The notes under the pieces are model-generated. The model made no database searches. It worked only from the letters and a program-made list of their open reading frames with translations, and was not told the DNA's origin. A stretch of 64,000 bases of DNA from Qipengyuania vesicularis (GTDB lineage Bacteria > Pseudomonadota > Alphaproteobacteria > Sphingomonadales > Sphingomonadaceae), in the NCBI RefSeq assembly GCF_019711415.1, contig NZ_JAIGNJ010000002.1:310001-374000 (forward strand). Direction: 5' to 3'. This document shows, piece after piece, positions 46,953 to 55,410 of this stretch; the first letter of the stretch is position 1, and each line of letters begins with the position of its first letter. The position numbers and the translations under genes are program-made.

Positions 46953-47890
46953 TACGCTGCCTCCCTCGCCGGTGTTGCTGTGCGGACCGCGTGGCGCAGC
47001 ACCGAAGAACGCGCGCGCGGATTACGGTCGATCTCGGCCGCAGAGGGCTTGATCGCCTTGGAAACGCTCGAAAAAACCGGATCGTCCTTCGCCAACATGG
47101 GGACGTGACGCGAGCCGCTCGGGGTCGAGGATGCCTCGCGCAGGAAGCGCTTGACGATCCGGTCTTCGAGGCTGTGGAAGCTGACCACGGCAAGGCGGCC
47201 CCCTTCGCGCAGCAGGTGTTCGGCGGCCGACAAGCCTTGGGACAGTTCGTCGAGTTCGCCGTTCACGTGAATTCTGATGGCCTGGAAGGTCCGCGTGGCC
47301 GGGTCCTTCTTGTCATGCGGTTTGTGGCCGAGCGCCTTGCGCACGACGCGCGCGAGTTCGCCGGTGGTTTCCAGCGGGCGCGCGGCGACGATGGCGCGCG
47401 CGACGCGGCGCGACTGGCGCTCTTCGCCATATTGGTAGATCACATCCGCGATTTGGCCTTCTTCAGCCGTGTTGAGGAAATCGGCGGCGCTTTCGCCGTC
47501 CTGGCTCATGCGCATGTCGAGCGGGCCGTCCGCCGAAAAGGCAAAGCCGCGTTCGGCCTGGTCGAGCTGCATCGAAGACACGCCGATATCCATGACCACG
47601 CCGTCGACGCGTTGCACGCCGGCAGCCTGCATGACGTCCAGCATCTCGGAGAAGCGATGCGGATGGAGGATAAGGCGGGGCGGAGTGCTCTCCGTCTCCC
47701 GCCAGCTGCGACCCGCAGCAATTGCGTCGGGGTCCCGGTCGAAGGCATGCACGGTCGCGCCGCGTTCCAGCAGCGCGCGGGTGTAGCCGCCCGCGCCGAA
47801 AGTCGCGTCGATCAACACGTCGCCCGGTTGCGGATCCAATGCCTCGATCACCTCGTCGAGGAGGACTGGGATGTGGGGCGCGCCGCTCAT
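46952..47890 (-). CDS. rsmH: 16S rRNA (cytosine(1402)-N(4))-methyltransferase
   Basis: A 312-aa SAM methyltransferase. [13 protein letters not shown] and [17 protein letters not shown] (motif I), [17 protein letters not shown], and [16 protein letters not shown] are characteristic of RsmH/MraW. It methylates C1402 of 16S rRNA at the P site. The ATG at 47890 overlaps the mraZ stop (ATGA); the open frame reaches 32 codons upstream into mraZ. Confidence 0.96.
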   Translation of the reverse strand: MSGAPHIPVLLDEVIEALDPQPGDVLIDATFGAGGYTRALLERGATVHAFDRDPDAIAAGRSWRETESTPPRLILHPHRFSEMLDVMQAAGVQRVDGVVMDIGVSSMQLDQAERGFAFSADGPLDMRMSQDGESAADFLNTAEEGQIADVIYQYGEERQSRRVARAIVAARPLETTGELARVVRKALGHKPHDKKDPATRTFQAIRIHVNGELDELSQGLSAAEHLLREGGRLAVVSFHSLEDRIVKRFLREASSTPSGSRHVPMLAKDDPVFSSVSKAIKPSAAEIDRNPRARSSVLRHAVRTATPAREAA

Positions 47891-48372
47891 TTGCCTTTCG
47901 CCTTCGCGTCGGCAAGGAAGCTGTCGCAGGCGGCCTTGGCGCTCGCCCAGTCGTCGCCCATTTCGGCGAGTTCGGCAGGGTTCCACAGGGTGAAGAAGCG
48001 GCCACCGCCCTGGAAGTAGAGGCCGTCCTCGATCTTGCCGAGCGTGCGGAGATGGTCAGGCATGACGAAGCGGCCGCTGTCATCGAAAGGGAGTTCGATG
48101 AAGCCGAAGAGCTGGCTGGCGCGGGTATCGCGGTCGAAATCGCGGCCTGCGCGGTAGGCGAGTTCTTCTTCGCGATCGAGCTGCGCGTCGAGCTCGGTCT
48201 TGCGGGACAGGCCGAAGCCGGTGAGGCATTTCCATGTGGGGTGCTTCATCAGGCACAGCACGCGGCCGTCGGAGCTTTCTTTCACGGCCTTGCGGAACAG
48301 GGGCGGAAGCACAAAGCGGCCCTTATCGCCCGCAGGCGAATAGGCTTGTCCGCTGTAACCTCCGAATTGCAC
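47887..48372 (-). CDS. mraZ: Transcriptional regulator MraZ
   Basis: A 161-aa protein with two SpoVT/AbrB-like halves: [16 protein letters not shown] near the N-terminus and [18 protein letters not shown] mid-protein, each with the family's D-x-x-G-R-x-x-P pattern. MraZ homologues bind repeated GGG-containing boxes upstream of the dcw operon and repress it. It starts with GTG and lacks a strong ribosome site, so expression may be low. It heads the operon; candidate boxes lie upstream. Confidence 0.93.
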   Translation of the reverse strand: MQFGGYSGQAYSPAGDKGRFVLPPLFRKAVKESSDGRVLCLMKHPTWKCLTGFGLSRKTELDAQLDREEELAYRAGRDFDRDTRASQLFGFIELPFDDSGRFVMPDHLRTLGKIEDGLYFQGGGRFFTLWNPAELAEMGDDWASAKAACDSFLADAKAKGK

Positions 48373-48426
48373 GTCCCCGTCCCCGACTGGCGCTTGCTAC
48401 CTCTCCGTCGGCCAAACCTCCCCCGT

Positions 48427-48450
48427 CCGCGGAAGCGCAGGCTTCCGCGG
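48427..48450 (-). other. Perfect hairpin in the mraZ leader
   Basis: CCGCGGAAGC pairs exactly with GCTTCCGCGG around a 4-nt loop, 55 nt before the mraZ start. No U-run follows on the minus strand, so it is a leader structure rather than a standard terminator. Confidence 0.6.
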
Positions 48451-48515
48451 CTCGCACCGAGAGAATCGATGCGCGCAAAGACAATGGCTTGTCCGATGTG
48501 AGGAAGATGTATCGC

Positions 48516-48559
48516 GGGAGGCGCGGGGATGGAAGGGAAAATTGCGGGATTTTACGGGA
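48516..48559 (+). repeat. Proximal GGGA motif array, about 10-bp period
   Basis: GGGA begins at 48516, 48526, 48535, 48546 and 48556 on the plus strand, close to one helical turn apart. It resembles MraZ box arrays but reads opposite to the mraZ gene. Confidence 0.5.
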
Positions 48560-48668
48560 AAAGTCTGGAAGTCTCTGTTTTTATTGTCTTTTGATGCCTG
48601 TCGTTTTGCGGATTCCCTTAACAGACTGTTACCCTAGGCTACGGAAAAACCAAGAGAATCGGGCAGTT

Positions 48669-48727
48669 TCCCGCATTCTCCCGAGTCCTTTCCCGTGATT
48701 TCCCGGGTCGAGTCCCGCAAATTCCCG
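48669..48727 (-). repeat. Distal six-copy CGGGA array upstream of mraZ
   Basis: CGGGA on the minus strand (TCCCG on plus) begins at plus positions 48669, 48679, 48691, 48701, 48713 and 48723, a regular 10-12-10-12-10 spacing. MraZ of E. coli binds repeated TGGG boxes about 10 bp apart, so this is a candidate MraZ operator. Confidence 0.6.
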
Positions 48728-48752
48728 TGGAAGCCCGCCCGGGCCGCGATCG

Positions 48753-49541
48753 TTATTCTTCGGCGTCACCACGCGGTCTGGGCACGAGCGGTTGCAGCAG
48801 TCCCCATAGCGCCACGCGGCGCGCCTCGGGGACCGGCTCTTGCCCTTCCCAATCGAGGATGGCGGCATCGGCGAAAAGGAATACCTCTCCGCCGCCATAG
48901 CCGCACATGGCAAGCAGTCCGTTGTCGTACACGTGGCAGGAGCGCGAACCTTCGCCAGTATCGAAACGCCTGAAATGTCCGGCGAGATTCACAGGAAATC
49001 GATACTCATAATGTTCGACCAGCCGTTCGCCATCGACCTGGTCTTCATCGAACAGAAGTTTCACTCCCATTCGATCAAGGATAGGCGACAGCAAGACGAC
49101 ATCCTGCGGTCGGCGGCGGTCACCGATGCCGTAATCCGAATGCCGTGTAAGCATGGGATCGGCGAGGATGAGGGCCTTGCCTCCCCTCACCAGAAATTTG
49201 TCGAAGGCCACGTTCTCGGATGGGGCCAGTGGGCGCGGCTGGGCAAGCAACACCCGATCCAGGCCTGCCAGCGCTTCCGTCTCGAGCGTATCGAGAGGTA
49301 CGATCTCGAACTCGGTTTCGAGTTCGGTGCGGACCCAGTCGGGCTCGCCGCCATCGGACAGTATCGAGGCGATATCGCCCGCCTCGCCCCAGTAGATCGG
49401 CAGCGTGGTGAAGAGGCCTAGCCGGGGCTTGGCCTCCTCGGCTTCAGCGACTCCACCCTGGTCCTGCGCCGCACTGCCGTTGCAAGCGGCGAGCGAAAGC
49501 AGGAATGCGGCGGCAATCGCGCTATTGCTGGGGCTGGGCAT
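48753..49541 (-). CDS. Lipoprotein with GldG-like/DUF4350-like domain
   Basis: A 262-aa protein. The lipoprotein signal ends in LSLAAC. The body holds LGLFTTLPIYWGEAG, DRVLLAQPRPLAP, FLVRGGKALILADPML and VVLLSPILDRMGVKLL, the pattern of the glutamine-amidotransferase-like GldG/ABC-auxiliary domain. No ABC transporter partner lies next to it. The ATG at 49541 overlaps the previous gene by 20 bp. Function unknown. Confidence 0.65.
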   Translation of the reverse strand: MPSPSNSAIAAAFLLSLAACNGSAAQDQGGVAEAEEAKPRLGLFTTLPIYWGEAGDIASILSDGGEPDWVRTELETEFEIVPLDTLETEALAGLDRVLLAQPRPLAPSENVAFDKFLVRGGKALILADPMLTRHSDYGIGDRRRPQDVVLLSPILDRMGVKLLFDEDQVDGERLVEHYEYRFPVNLAGHFRRFDTGEGSRSCHVYDNGLLAMCGYGGGEVFLFADAAILDWEGQEPVPEARRVALWGLLQPLVPRPRGDAEE

Positions 49542-49902
49542 CCTGCACCCCTTGTTCGGGGACGACCGCCGGCGATTGCGTAGCGGTCGGGACGGGCTGT
49601 TCCGGCAGGTCGGGCACCACGCCCGCCTCGACCAGCGGGTCCTGCTGGGTAGGGGCAGCCGTGGGTTCGGTCGTCGGCGCTGCGGCAGGGACCGAGACGG
49701 CATCCACTTCGCGCGTGCGGTCCTGGATCAGGCTGGCGAGGCCGACCAGTAGCACCATAAGCACAACTCCCCCGATCCCGATCTGCAAGCGCTGGACGGA
49801 TTGTTCGCGCGAACCGCCAAGCGGAAAATCGGCAGGCTCGGGCAATCCAGGCGCACTGCGGGTGAGATCGAAACTACGCGGCATGCCGGGAAGCTTGGGC
49901 AT
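49522..49902 (-). CDS. Single-pass membrane protein of unknown function
   Basis: A 126-aa protein. A polar N-terminus of ~45 residues is followed by one membrane segment (IGIGGVVLMVLLVGLASLI) and a Pro/Ala/Gln-rich C-terminal tail, probably periplasmic. The ATG at 49902 was chosen for GGGAG six bases upstream; a TTG six codons earlier overlaps the cysK stop. It is coupled to the downstream lipoprotein gene by overlap. Family not recognised. Confidence 0.6.
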   Translation of the reverse strand: MPKLPGMPRSFDLTRSAPGLPEPADFPLGGSREQSVQRLQIGIGGVVLMVLLVGLASLIQDRTREVDAVSVPAAAPTTEPTAAPTQQDPLVEAGVVPDLPEQPVPTATQSPAVVPEQGVQDAQPQQ

Positions 49903-49916
49903 TGCGCGCGCTCCCG

Positions 49917-50933
49917 TCAATCGCTCTCGTCGAGCCAGTCGAAGACCGGGAGGCCTTTTTCCTCAAGCCACTCGCGATTGTAGAGCGTCGAGAGGTAGCG
50001 GAAACCGGTATCGCAAAGGATCGTCGCGACCCGGGGGTTCTCACGTCCTTCCGCAACGAGCTTCTTGCCCAGTTCGACGGCTCCGGCGACATTGATGCCG
50101 CTCGACAGGCCGAGGCACAGGCCTTCCTCGCGCAGCAAGCGGGCGACCCATTCCAGCCCTCGCTCGTCCGAGATGCGAAACTGCGTATCGATCGGCGCGC
50201 CTTCGAGGTTGCCGGTGATGCGGCCCTGGCCGATGCCCTCGGCAACCGACGAGCCCTCGCCCTTCAGCTCGCCATGCGCGTAGTAATTGTAGAGCGCCGC
50301 GCCGTGCGGATCGGTCAGCGCGATGATGACATTTTCGTCCAGCTCTTTCAGGCCCATGCCGACGCCTGCGATCGTGCCACCGGTCCCGGCGGCGCAGGTG
50401 AATCCGTCGATCCGGCCTTCCAGCTGTTCCCACAGCTCTTTCGCCGTGCCTTCGATATGCGCCTTGCGGTTGGCGGTATTGTCGAACTGCCCCGCCCAGA
50501 TTGCACCTTCGGTCTCTTCCGCCATGCGGCGCGAGACGTGCTGGAAGTGGTTGCAATCGGCATATTTGGTCGGCGGGACGGTGACCAGTTCCGCACCCAG
50601 CGCGCGGATCGTCTGCATCTTCTCTTTCGACTGGTTGTCCGGCATCACGATGATCGTACGATAGCCGAGCGCATTGGCGACCAGCGCGATACCGATACCG
50701 GTATTGCCGGCCGTGCCTTCGACCACGCAGCCGCCCGGCTTCAGCTCGCCGCGCGCTTCTGCATCACGGATGATGTAGAGCGCGGCGCGGTCCTTTACCG
50801 AAGCGCCGGGATTGGCGAATTCGCACTTGCCATAGATGTCGCAGCCGGCCTCCTTGCTGGGGCCTTCGAGCCGCACCAGCGGGGTATTGCCGATCAGGTC
50901 GAGCGTCTGCTCGCGTACGGGAATTTGTGTCAT
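49917..50933 (-). CDS. cysK: Cysteine synthase A (O-acetylserine sulfhydrylase)
   Basis: A 338-aa PLP enzyme forming cysteine from O-acetylserine and sulfide. The PLP lysine is in NPGASVKDRAALYII, phosphate-binding EGTAGNTGIGIALVA, and CAAGTGGTIAGVGMGLKE. The start MTQIPVREQTL at 50933 fits the family better than the 12-codon longer frame. Downstream membrane-protein genes follow closely, and a ferredoxin gene lies 42 bp upstream in the same direction. Confidence 0.92.
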   Translation of the reverse strand: MTQIPVREQTLDLIGNTPLVRLEGPSKEAGCDIYGKCEFANPGASVKDRAALYIIRDAEARGELKPGGCVVEGTAGNTGIGIALVANALGYRTIIVMPDNQSKEKMQTIRALGAELVTVPPTKYADCNHFQHVSRRMAEETEGAIWAGQFDNTANRKAHIEGTAKELWEQLEGRIDGFTCAAGTGGTIAGVGMGLKELDENVIIALTDPHGAALYNYYAHGELKGEGSSVAEGIGQGRITGNLEGAPIDTQFRISDERGLEWVARLLREEGLCLGLSSGINVAGAVELGKKLVAEGRENPRVATILCDTGFRYLSTLYNREWLEEKGLPVFDWLDESD

Positions 50934-50975
50934 GCTGGCCGAGGTAGGCGGGCGCCCCGCCCGGCGCAAACAACA

Positions 50976-51293
50976 TCAATCTTCAGGGGCGATAGTAACC
51001 TTCAGTCCGTCGAGATCGCCGGTGAAGGGAATCTGGCACGAAAGACGCGAATTCTCGACGCGGTGATCGGAGGATTCGAGCAGGTCGTCTTCGTCTTCGC
51101 TCATCTCGGGAAGCTTGCCGGTGAATTCCGGATCGACATGCACGTGGCAGGTCGCGCAGCTGCAGCAGCCGCCGCACAGGGCCAGGAGCTCGTCGAAGCC
51201 ATTGTCGCGAATGGCTTCCATCACGGTCAGGCCGTCTTCGACCTGGATTTCCGAAGTTTCGCCTTCACGAGTGGTGACGATCAGCTTGGGCAT
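50976..51293 (-). CDS. [2Fe-2S] ferredoxin, adrenodoxin type
   Basis: A 105-aa electron carrier. The cluster ligands are in [17 protein letters not shown] (Cys40, Cys46, Cys49) and the distant Cys in SRLSCQIP. The acidic helix [11 protein letters not shown] is typical of adrenodoxin-type ferredoxins that serve P450s or Fe-S assembly. No P450 or hsc/isc gene lies alongside, so its partner is unknown. Confidence 0.9.
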   Translation of the reverse strand: MPKLIVTTREGETSEIQVEDGLTVMEAIRDNGFDELLALCGGCCSCATCHVHVDPEFTGKLPEMSEDEDDLLESSDHRVENSRLSCQIPFTGDLDGLKVTIAPED

Positions 51294-51380
51294 CGATTGC
51301 TTCCTGTGTTGCCTTGCCCGCCGCGCGGGCCGTATGCGTGGGGCTGCTATTCAAAGCGAGGCGGGAAGGCAAGCCACACT

Positions 51381-51998
51381 ATGGGTCTCACGACTGAGCA
51401 GATACGCGAACATCTCGATGCGGTCGCCGCCGAAGACAAGGTCGTGGCAGGGGCGATCGAGCGCGTGGGCTATCCCGAGGGCCGCATTCGTCCGACCGGA
51501 TATCGCACGCTCCTTCGCACCATCGTGGGCCAGCAGGTAAGCGTCGCTGCCGCTTCTTCGGTTTGGAACAAGCTGGAAGCCGAACTGGGCGAGGATATGC
51601 ACGCGCACGAATTGCTCGCGCGCGATTTCGATACGCTCAGGGCATGCGGGCTGTCGCGCCAGAAACAGGGCTATGCGCGCAGCCTGTGCGAGCTGGTGGC
51701 AGGCGGAGAGCTCGATCTCGAGAACCTGCCTGTCGATGACGAGGAAGCGATTGCAGAACTTACCCGGATCAAAGGTATCGGGCGCTGGTCGGCGGAAATC
51801 TATCTGCTCTTCGCCGAAGGGCGGCCGGACATCTGGCCGGCGGGTGACCTCGCCGTGCAGGCCGCCTGCGGGAAGCTGCTCGACCTCGCCGAGCGCCCGA
51901 CCGAAAAGGAAACGCGCGCGCTGGCTGAAAAGTGGAAGCCCTATCGCGGGGCGATGGCCATCTTCACCTGGCATGCCTATGCCGATCCGGCACTTTAG
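51381..51998 (+). CDS. DNA-3-methyladenine glycosylase II (AlkA-type, HhH-GPD)
   Basis: A 205-aa base-excision repair enzyme. The helix-hairpin-helix is in LTRIKGIGRWSAEIYLL, followed by the catalytic Asp in DIWPAGDLAVQ, as in the HhH-GPD superfamily. It removes alkylated purines from DNA. The ATG at 51381 begins the protein; a much longer open frame continuing upstream runs antisense to cysK and the ferredoxin gene and is not coding. Divergent from the ferredoxin gene. Confidence 0.88.
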   Translation: MGLTTEQIREHLDAVAAEDKVVAGAIERVGYPEGRIRPTGYRTLLRTIVGQQVSVAAASSVWNKLEAELGEDMHAHELLARDFDTLRACGLSRQKQGYARSLCELVAGGELDLENLPVDDEEAIAELTRIKGIGRWSAEIYLLFAEGRPDIWPAGDLAVQAACGKLLDLAERPTEKETRALAEKWKPYRGAMAIFTWHAYADPAL

Positions 51999-52007
51999 CC
52001 CTTAGCG

Positions 52008-52115
52008 CGTCATTGCGAGCCAAAGGCGAAGCAATCCATCGACCGACCTTTGACTTTGAACTGCCAGTGGATGATGGATTGCCGCGTCGCCCCCATGGGG
52101 CTCCTCGCAATGACG
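52008..52115. repeat. Palindromic intergenic repeat element (~108 bp)
   Basis: The ends CGTCATTGCGAG and CTCGCAATGACG are inverted copies, and inside GCAATCCATC and GATGGATTGC form a second inverted pair. The whole can fold into a long cruciform or hairpin. This type, with terminal TCATTGCGAG, is a dispersed intergenic repeat in several alphaproteobacteria. It fills the AlkA-SDR gap. Confidence 0.7.
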
Positions 52116-52138
52116 AGAGGACAGGAAAAGAACTACGT

Positions 52139-52945
52139 ATGACTACGCGCAAGGCCATTTTCATCACCGGCGGGGCATCGGGCATCGGCCGCGCCATCGC
52201 GCTCTACTTCGGCCAGCGCGACTGGTTCGTCGGACTTGGCGACGTGGACGAGCACGGCATGCTGGCGACCGAGGACATGATCGGCCACGGCTTTGTCTTC
52301 CACCACAAGTTCGACGTGCGCGACCGCGCCGCGTGGGATGATGCGCTCGACAGCTTTGCGACCGCTTCAGGCGGACGGATCGACGTACTGGCGAACAATG
52401 CGGGGATCCCGCTCGGCGGCGCGCTGATGGAAAACAGTGTCGAGGAAATCGAACGCTGCCTCGACATCAACCTGAAAGGCGTGCTTTTCGGGGCGCAGGC
52501 CGCCTATCCGCATCTGAAGAAGACCGCACCGGGCTCCTGCCTTCTCAACACCGCCAGCGCTGCAGGCGTCTATGGCACGCCCGGAGCGAGCGTCTACAGC
52601 GCCACCAAGTTCGGTGTGCGTGCCATCACCGAGAGCCTCGACGGCGAATGGGCGGAAGACGGCATCAAGGTCCGCTCGATCATGCCGAGCTTCATCGACA
52701 CGCCACTGCTCGATCACAACCCCAATGCCAAGACCAACGAAGATATCCGCAGCCGGGTGACCGATGCGGGCCTCGAGATCACGCCGGTCGAGGAAGTGGC
52801 CAAGGCCGCCTGGGACGCCGTGCATGGCGAGAAGCTGCACACGCTGGTCGGCAAGACCGCCAAGAAGATCGCATTCGGTGCGCGCTGGATGCCCGGGCGT
52901 GTACGCCAGCAGACGCGCGCTTCGGCACGGCCGCTTGGGCAGTAA
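52139..52945 (+). CDS. Short-chain dehydrogenase/reductase
   Basis: A 268-aa classical SDR. NAD(P)-binding FITGGASGIGRAIALYFG, NNAG in VLANNAGIPLGG, and catalytic Ser/Tyr/Lys in NTASAAGVYG and SVYSATKFGVRA. The C-terminal ~30 residues are basic and extended. The substrate cannot be inferred. The ATG at 52139 follows an AGGA-rich leader; upstream open frame covers the repeat element and is not coding. Confidence 0.88.
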   Translation: MTTRKAIFITGGASGIGRAIALYFGQRDWFVGLGDVDEHGMLATEDMIGHGFVFHHKFDVRDRAAWDDALDSFATASGGRIDVLANNAGIPLGGALMENSVEEIERCLDINLKGVLFGAQAAYPHLKKTAPGSCLLNTASAAGVYGTPGASVYSATKFGVRAITESLDGEWAEDGIKVRSIMPSFIDTPLLDHNPNAKTNEDIRSRVTDAGLEITPVEEVAKAAWDAVHGEKLHTLVGKTAKKIAFGARWMPGRVRQQTRASARPLGQ

Positions 52946-52946
52946 G

Positions 52947-53237
52947 CTAGACCAGCTTGTCGATCTTCTTGGCCATGTTCACGTCGCGCAGCGACAGGCC
53001 GCCCGCGTCATGCGTGGTCAGCGTGATCTCGACCCGGTTGTAGACGTTGAACCATTCGGGATGGTGATCGCGCTTTTCCGCGATGATCGCGATCCGCGTC
53101 ATGAAGGCGAATGCCTCGGCGAAATCGGAGAATTCGAACTTGCGCTCGATCGCCTTGCCTTCGCGGGCGAGCGACCATTCGGGCAAGGCGCGCATCCAGC
53201 TATCGCGTTCTTCCTGCGTTAGTTCTTCGACAGACAT
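52947..53237 (-). CDS. phhB: 4a-hydroxytetrahydrobiopterin dehydratase (pterin carbinolamine dehydratase)
   Basis: A 96-aa PCD/DCoH-fold enzyme that regenerates the pterin cofactor of aromatic amino acid hydroxylases. The active-site motif [18 protein letters not shown] is intact. The ATG at 53237 has GGAGA upstream; the longer frame extends antisense through ccmA. No phenylalanine hydroxylase lies nearby, so it could also act in molybdopterin-related steps, as noted for some PCD homologues. Confidence 0.88.
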   Translation of the reverse strand: MSVEELTQEERDSWMRALPEWSLAREGKAIERKFEFSDFAEAFAFMTRIAIIAEKRDHHPEWFNVYNRVEITLTTHDAGGLSLRDVNMAKKIDKLV

Positions 53238-53307
53238 CGCGCGAATCTCCTCTTGCTTGACGCGCCCTGCTTGTGGGCATGGGGGCTTTTGCCTAACGCT
53301 GCGTGCC

Positions 53308-53889
53308 ATGCAAGCGCAGCTGACCGCTATCGACATCGCATGCCGCCGCGGGGACCGGTTGCTGTTCAAGGGCCTTTCACTGGCCTGCGCGCCCGGTGAC
53401 GCCGTGCATGTCACCGGCCCGAACGGTGTCGGAAAGTCGAGCCTGATCCGTATTCTCGCCGGTCTCCTGCGTCCCTTCTCGGGCGAAGTCACCGCGGAGG
53501 GCGGCTTGGGTCTTGTGGACGAGCGGCTCGCGCTCGATCCGAACCAGCCACTCGGCAAGGCGCTCGCCTTCTGGGAGCGGCTGGACGGGTGCAGCGAGCC
53601 GGGCCGCACGCTCGATCTGTTGCAACTGGAACCGCTGCTGGACGTCCCGGTGCGGTTCCTTTCGACGGGCCAGAAGAAGCGCGCGGCACTGGCGCGGCTA
53701 CTCAATCGCCATTGCCCGATCTGGCTGCTCGACGAACCGCTGAACGGCCTCGATGGCCAGGCGCAAAAGAGCGTCGAGGCGCTTGTGGCGCAGCATTGCG
53801 ACAGGGGCGGGATTGCAGTCGTGGCCTCGCACCAGCCGATCGCCCTGCCCTCTCCTACACTCCTCGGCATCGAGGACTACGCCGCGTGA
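53308..53889 (+). CDS. ccmA: Heme exporter ATP-binding protein CcmA
   Basis: A 193-aa ABC ATPase, short as usual for CcmA. Walker [15 protein letters not shown], signature [15 protein letters not shown], Walker [14 protein letters not shown] and His switch VVASHQPIA are all present. With CcmB it drives release of holo-CcmE in cytochrome c maturation. It overlaps ccmB as GTGA; ccmC and other ccm genes are not in the window. Confidence 0.93.
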   Translation: MQAQLTAIDIACRRGDRLLFKGLSLACAPGDAVHVTGPNGVGKSSLIRILAGLLRPFSGEVTAEGGLGLVDERLALDPNQPLGKALAFWERLDGCSEPGRTLDLLQLEPLLDVPVRFLSTGQKKRAALARLLNRHCPIWLLDEPLNGLDGQAQKSVEALVAQHCDRGGIAVVASHQPIALPSPTLLGIEDYAA

Positions 53890-54542
53890 GCGCCGCGTGG
53901 ACCCTGCTACGCCGCGATCTCGGCCTGCTGATGCCCGGCGGCAGCGGCGGAGGCGTGCTTCCGCTGCTGTTCTTCCTCGCCGTGGCGATGCTGTATCCCT
54001 TTGCGGTTGGGCCGGAGCCGGAGCTGCTTGCAAGGACCGGCGGCGGGGTGATCTGGGTCGCTGCTCTCCTCGCCGCGATCCTGCCGCTCGAAAAGCTGGT
54101 GACGGATGATGTCGAGGCGGGTGTCTTCGACCAGCTCCACCTGCGCGGGGTGACGGAGGAGCTCGCCATGGCAGTGCGCCTCATCGCGCACTGGCTCGCC
54201 TTCGCACCGCTGCTCCTGATTGCCACCTTGCCCGCAGCCGCACTGCTAGGCCTTGGCGAGGAAACGACGCAAACCGTCCTGCTCGGGCTGCTAGCGGGTA
54301 CGCCTGGCCTCGCCGCAGTCGGCCTCGCCGTTGCGGCCCTAACGGCCAGCATGCGCGGCGGCGCGGCGCTCGCCGGCCTGATGGTGATCCCGCTGGCTGT
54401 GCCGATCCTGATCTTCGGAGCAGGCGCCCTTGCCCGCCCCGATCCCTCGGCCTTGCTCCTGACGGCAGCGATCAGCCTGGGACTATGCGCGCTGGCACCC
54501 CTTGCCGCAGCGGCAGCAATCAGAGCGGCGCGGGAAGCCTAG
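53886..54542 (+). CDS. ccmB: Heme exporter membrane protein CcmB
   Basis: A 218-aa polytopic protein with six hydrophobic segments. LLRRDLGLLMPGGSGG at the N-terminus and LEKLVTDDVEAGVFDQLHL in the first cytoplasmic loop are CcmB hallmarks. GTG start overlapping the ccmA stop. Its stop overlaps the convergent map stop by 4 bp. Confidence 0.93.
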   Translation: MSAAWTLLRRDLGLLMPGGSGGGVLPLLFFLAVAMLYPFAVGPEPELLARTGGGVIWVAALLAAILPLEKLVTDDVEAGVFDQLHLRGVTEELAMAVRLIAHWLAFAPLLLIATLPAAALLGLGEETTQTVLLGLLAGTPGLAAVGLAVAALTASMRGGAALAGLMVIPLAVPILIFGAGALARPDPSALLLTAAISLGLCALAPLAAAAAIRAAREA

Positions 54543-55369
54543 TTGTAAGGGGGCTTGTGCAGGCCCTTGGGGCTGGTCGTGAAGATCTCCACCCCGTCCT
54601 CTGTGATGCCGATCGAGTGTTCGAACTGGGCCGAAAGCGACTTGTCGCGGGTCACGGCCGTCCAGCCGTCGCTCAGCATCTTGGCGTGCGGGCGACCGAG
54701 GTTGATCATCGGTTCGATGGTGAAGAACATGCCGGGCTTCAGGAGCGGCCCCGTGCCCTTGCGCCCGGTGTGGATCACCTCGGGCGCGTCGTGGAACAGG
54801 CGGCCGAGGCCGTGGCCGCAGAATTCCTGCACGACACCGTAGCGATGCGAACGCGCATGACCTTCGATCACCGCGCCGATATCGCCCAGCCGCGCGCCGG
54901 GCTGGCTCGCCGCCTCGATGCCGAGCATGAGGCATTCATAGGTGATCTCGACGAGCCGCTTGGCCTTAAGCGCAGGCTCGCCTGCGAAGAACATGCGGCT
55001 GGTATCGCCGTGCCAGCCGTCGAGCAGCGGGGTCACGTCGATATTGACGATATCGCCTTCCTTCAGAGCCTTCTCCGAAGGGATGCCGTGGCAGATCACA
55101 TGATTGATCGAAGTGCAGCAGCTATGCGCATAGCCGCGATAGCCCATCGTCGCGGGGACCGCGCCCGCATCGAGCATCATCCCGCGAACCTTGTCGTCGA
55201 TCGCGCCGGTCGTGACGCCGGGTTCGACGAAATCCGTCAGCTCGTCGAGGATTTCTGCGGCAAGGCGCCCGGCCTTGCGCATCCCTTCGAAGCCTTCCGG
55301 CCCGTGAAGCTTAATGGTCCCGTCGCGGTAGACGGTCTGTTCGCTGTCGATCACCTGGTATTCGGTCAT
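54539..55369 (-). CDS. map: Methionine aminopeptidase, type I
   Basis: A 276-aa metalloenzyme that removes N-terminal Met. The five metal ligands are visible in order: Asp in VNIDVTPLLDG, Asp in WHGDTSRMF, His in FCGHGLGRLFH, Glu in FFTIEPMINL, Glu in QFEHSIGITE. About 20 extra N-terminal residues precede the core, a normal variation. Monocistronic, convergent with ccmB. Confidence 0.95.
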   Translation of the reverse strand: MTEYQVIDSEQTVYRDGTIKLHGPEGFEGMRKAGRLAAEILDELTDFVEPGVTTGAIDDKVRGMMLDAGAVPATMGYRGYAHSCCTSINHVICHGIPSEKALKEGDIVNIDVTPLLDGWHGDTSRMFFAGEPALKAKRLVEITYECLMLGIEAASQPGARLGDIGAVIEGHARSHRYGVVQEFCGHGLGRLFHDAPEVIHTGRKGTGPLLKPGMFFTIEPMINLGRPHAKMLSDGWTAVTRDKSLSAQFEHSIGITEDGVEIFTTSPKGLHKPPYN

Positions 55370-55410
55370 GCGCGCCCATGTAGCGATCCGGCGCGCAAAA
55401 TGCGAGTGCG

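Larger units (their letters stand above)
48373..48752. promoter_or_regulatory. 380-bp upstream region of the dcw operon
   Basis: No gene is supported here. Listed separately are a leader hairpin and two GGGA/TCCC arrays. The stretch between the arrays (about 48560-48668) is AT-richer than its surroundings and is the likely promoter zone for mraZ on the minus strand, but I could not fix a -35/-10 pair. Confidence 0.6.

Noticed and set aside
49902-51380. Upstream part of a 698-aa plus-strand frame ending in the AlkA-type gene
   Set aside because: This stretch is antisense to cysK and the ferredoxin gene and unlike any glycosylase; only the part from 51381 is coding.
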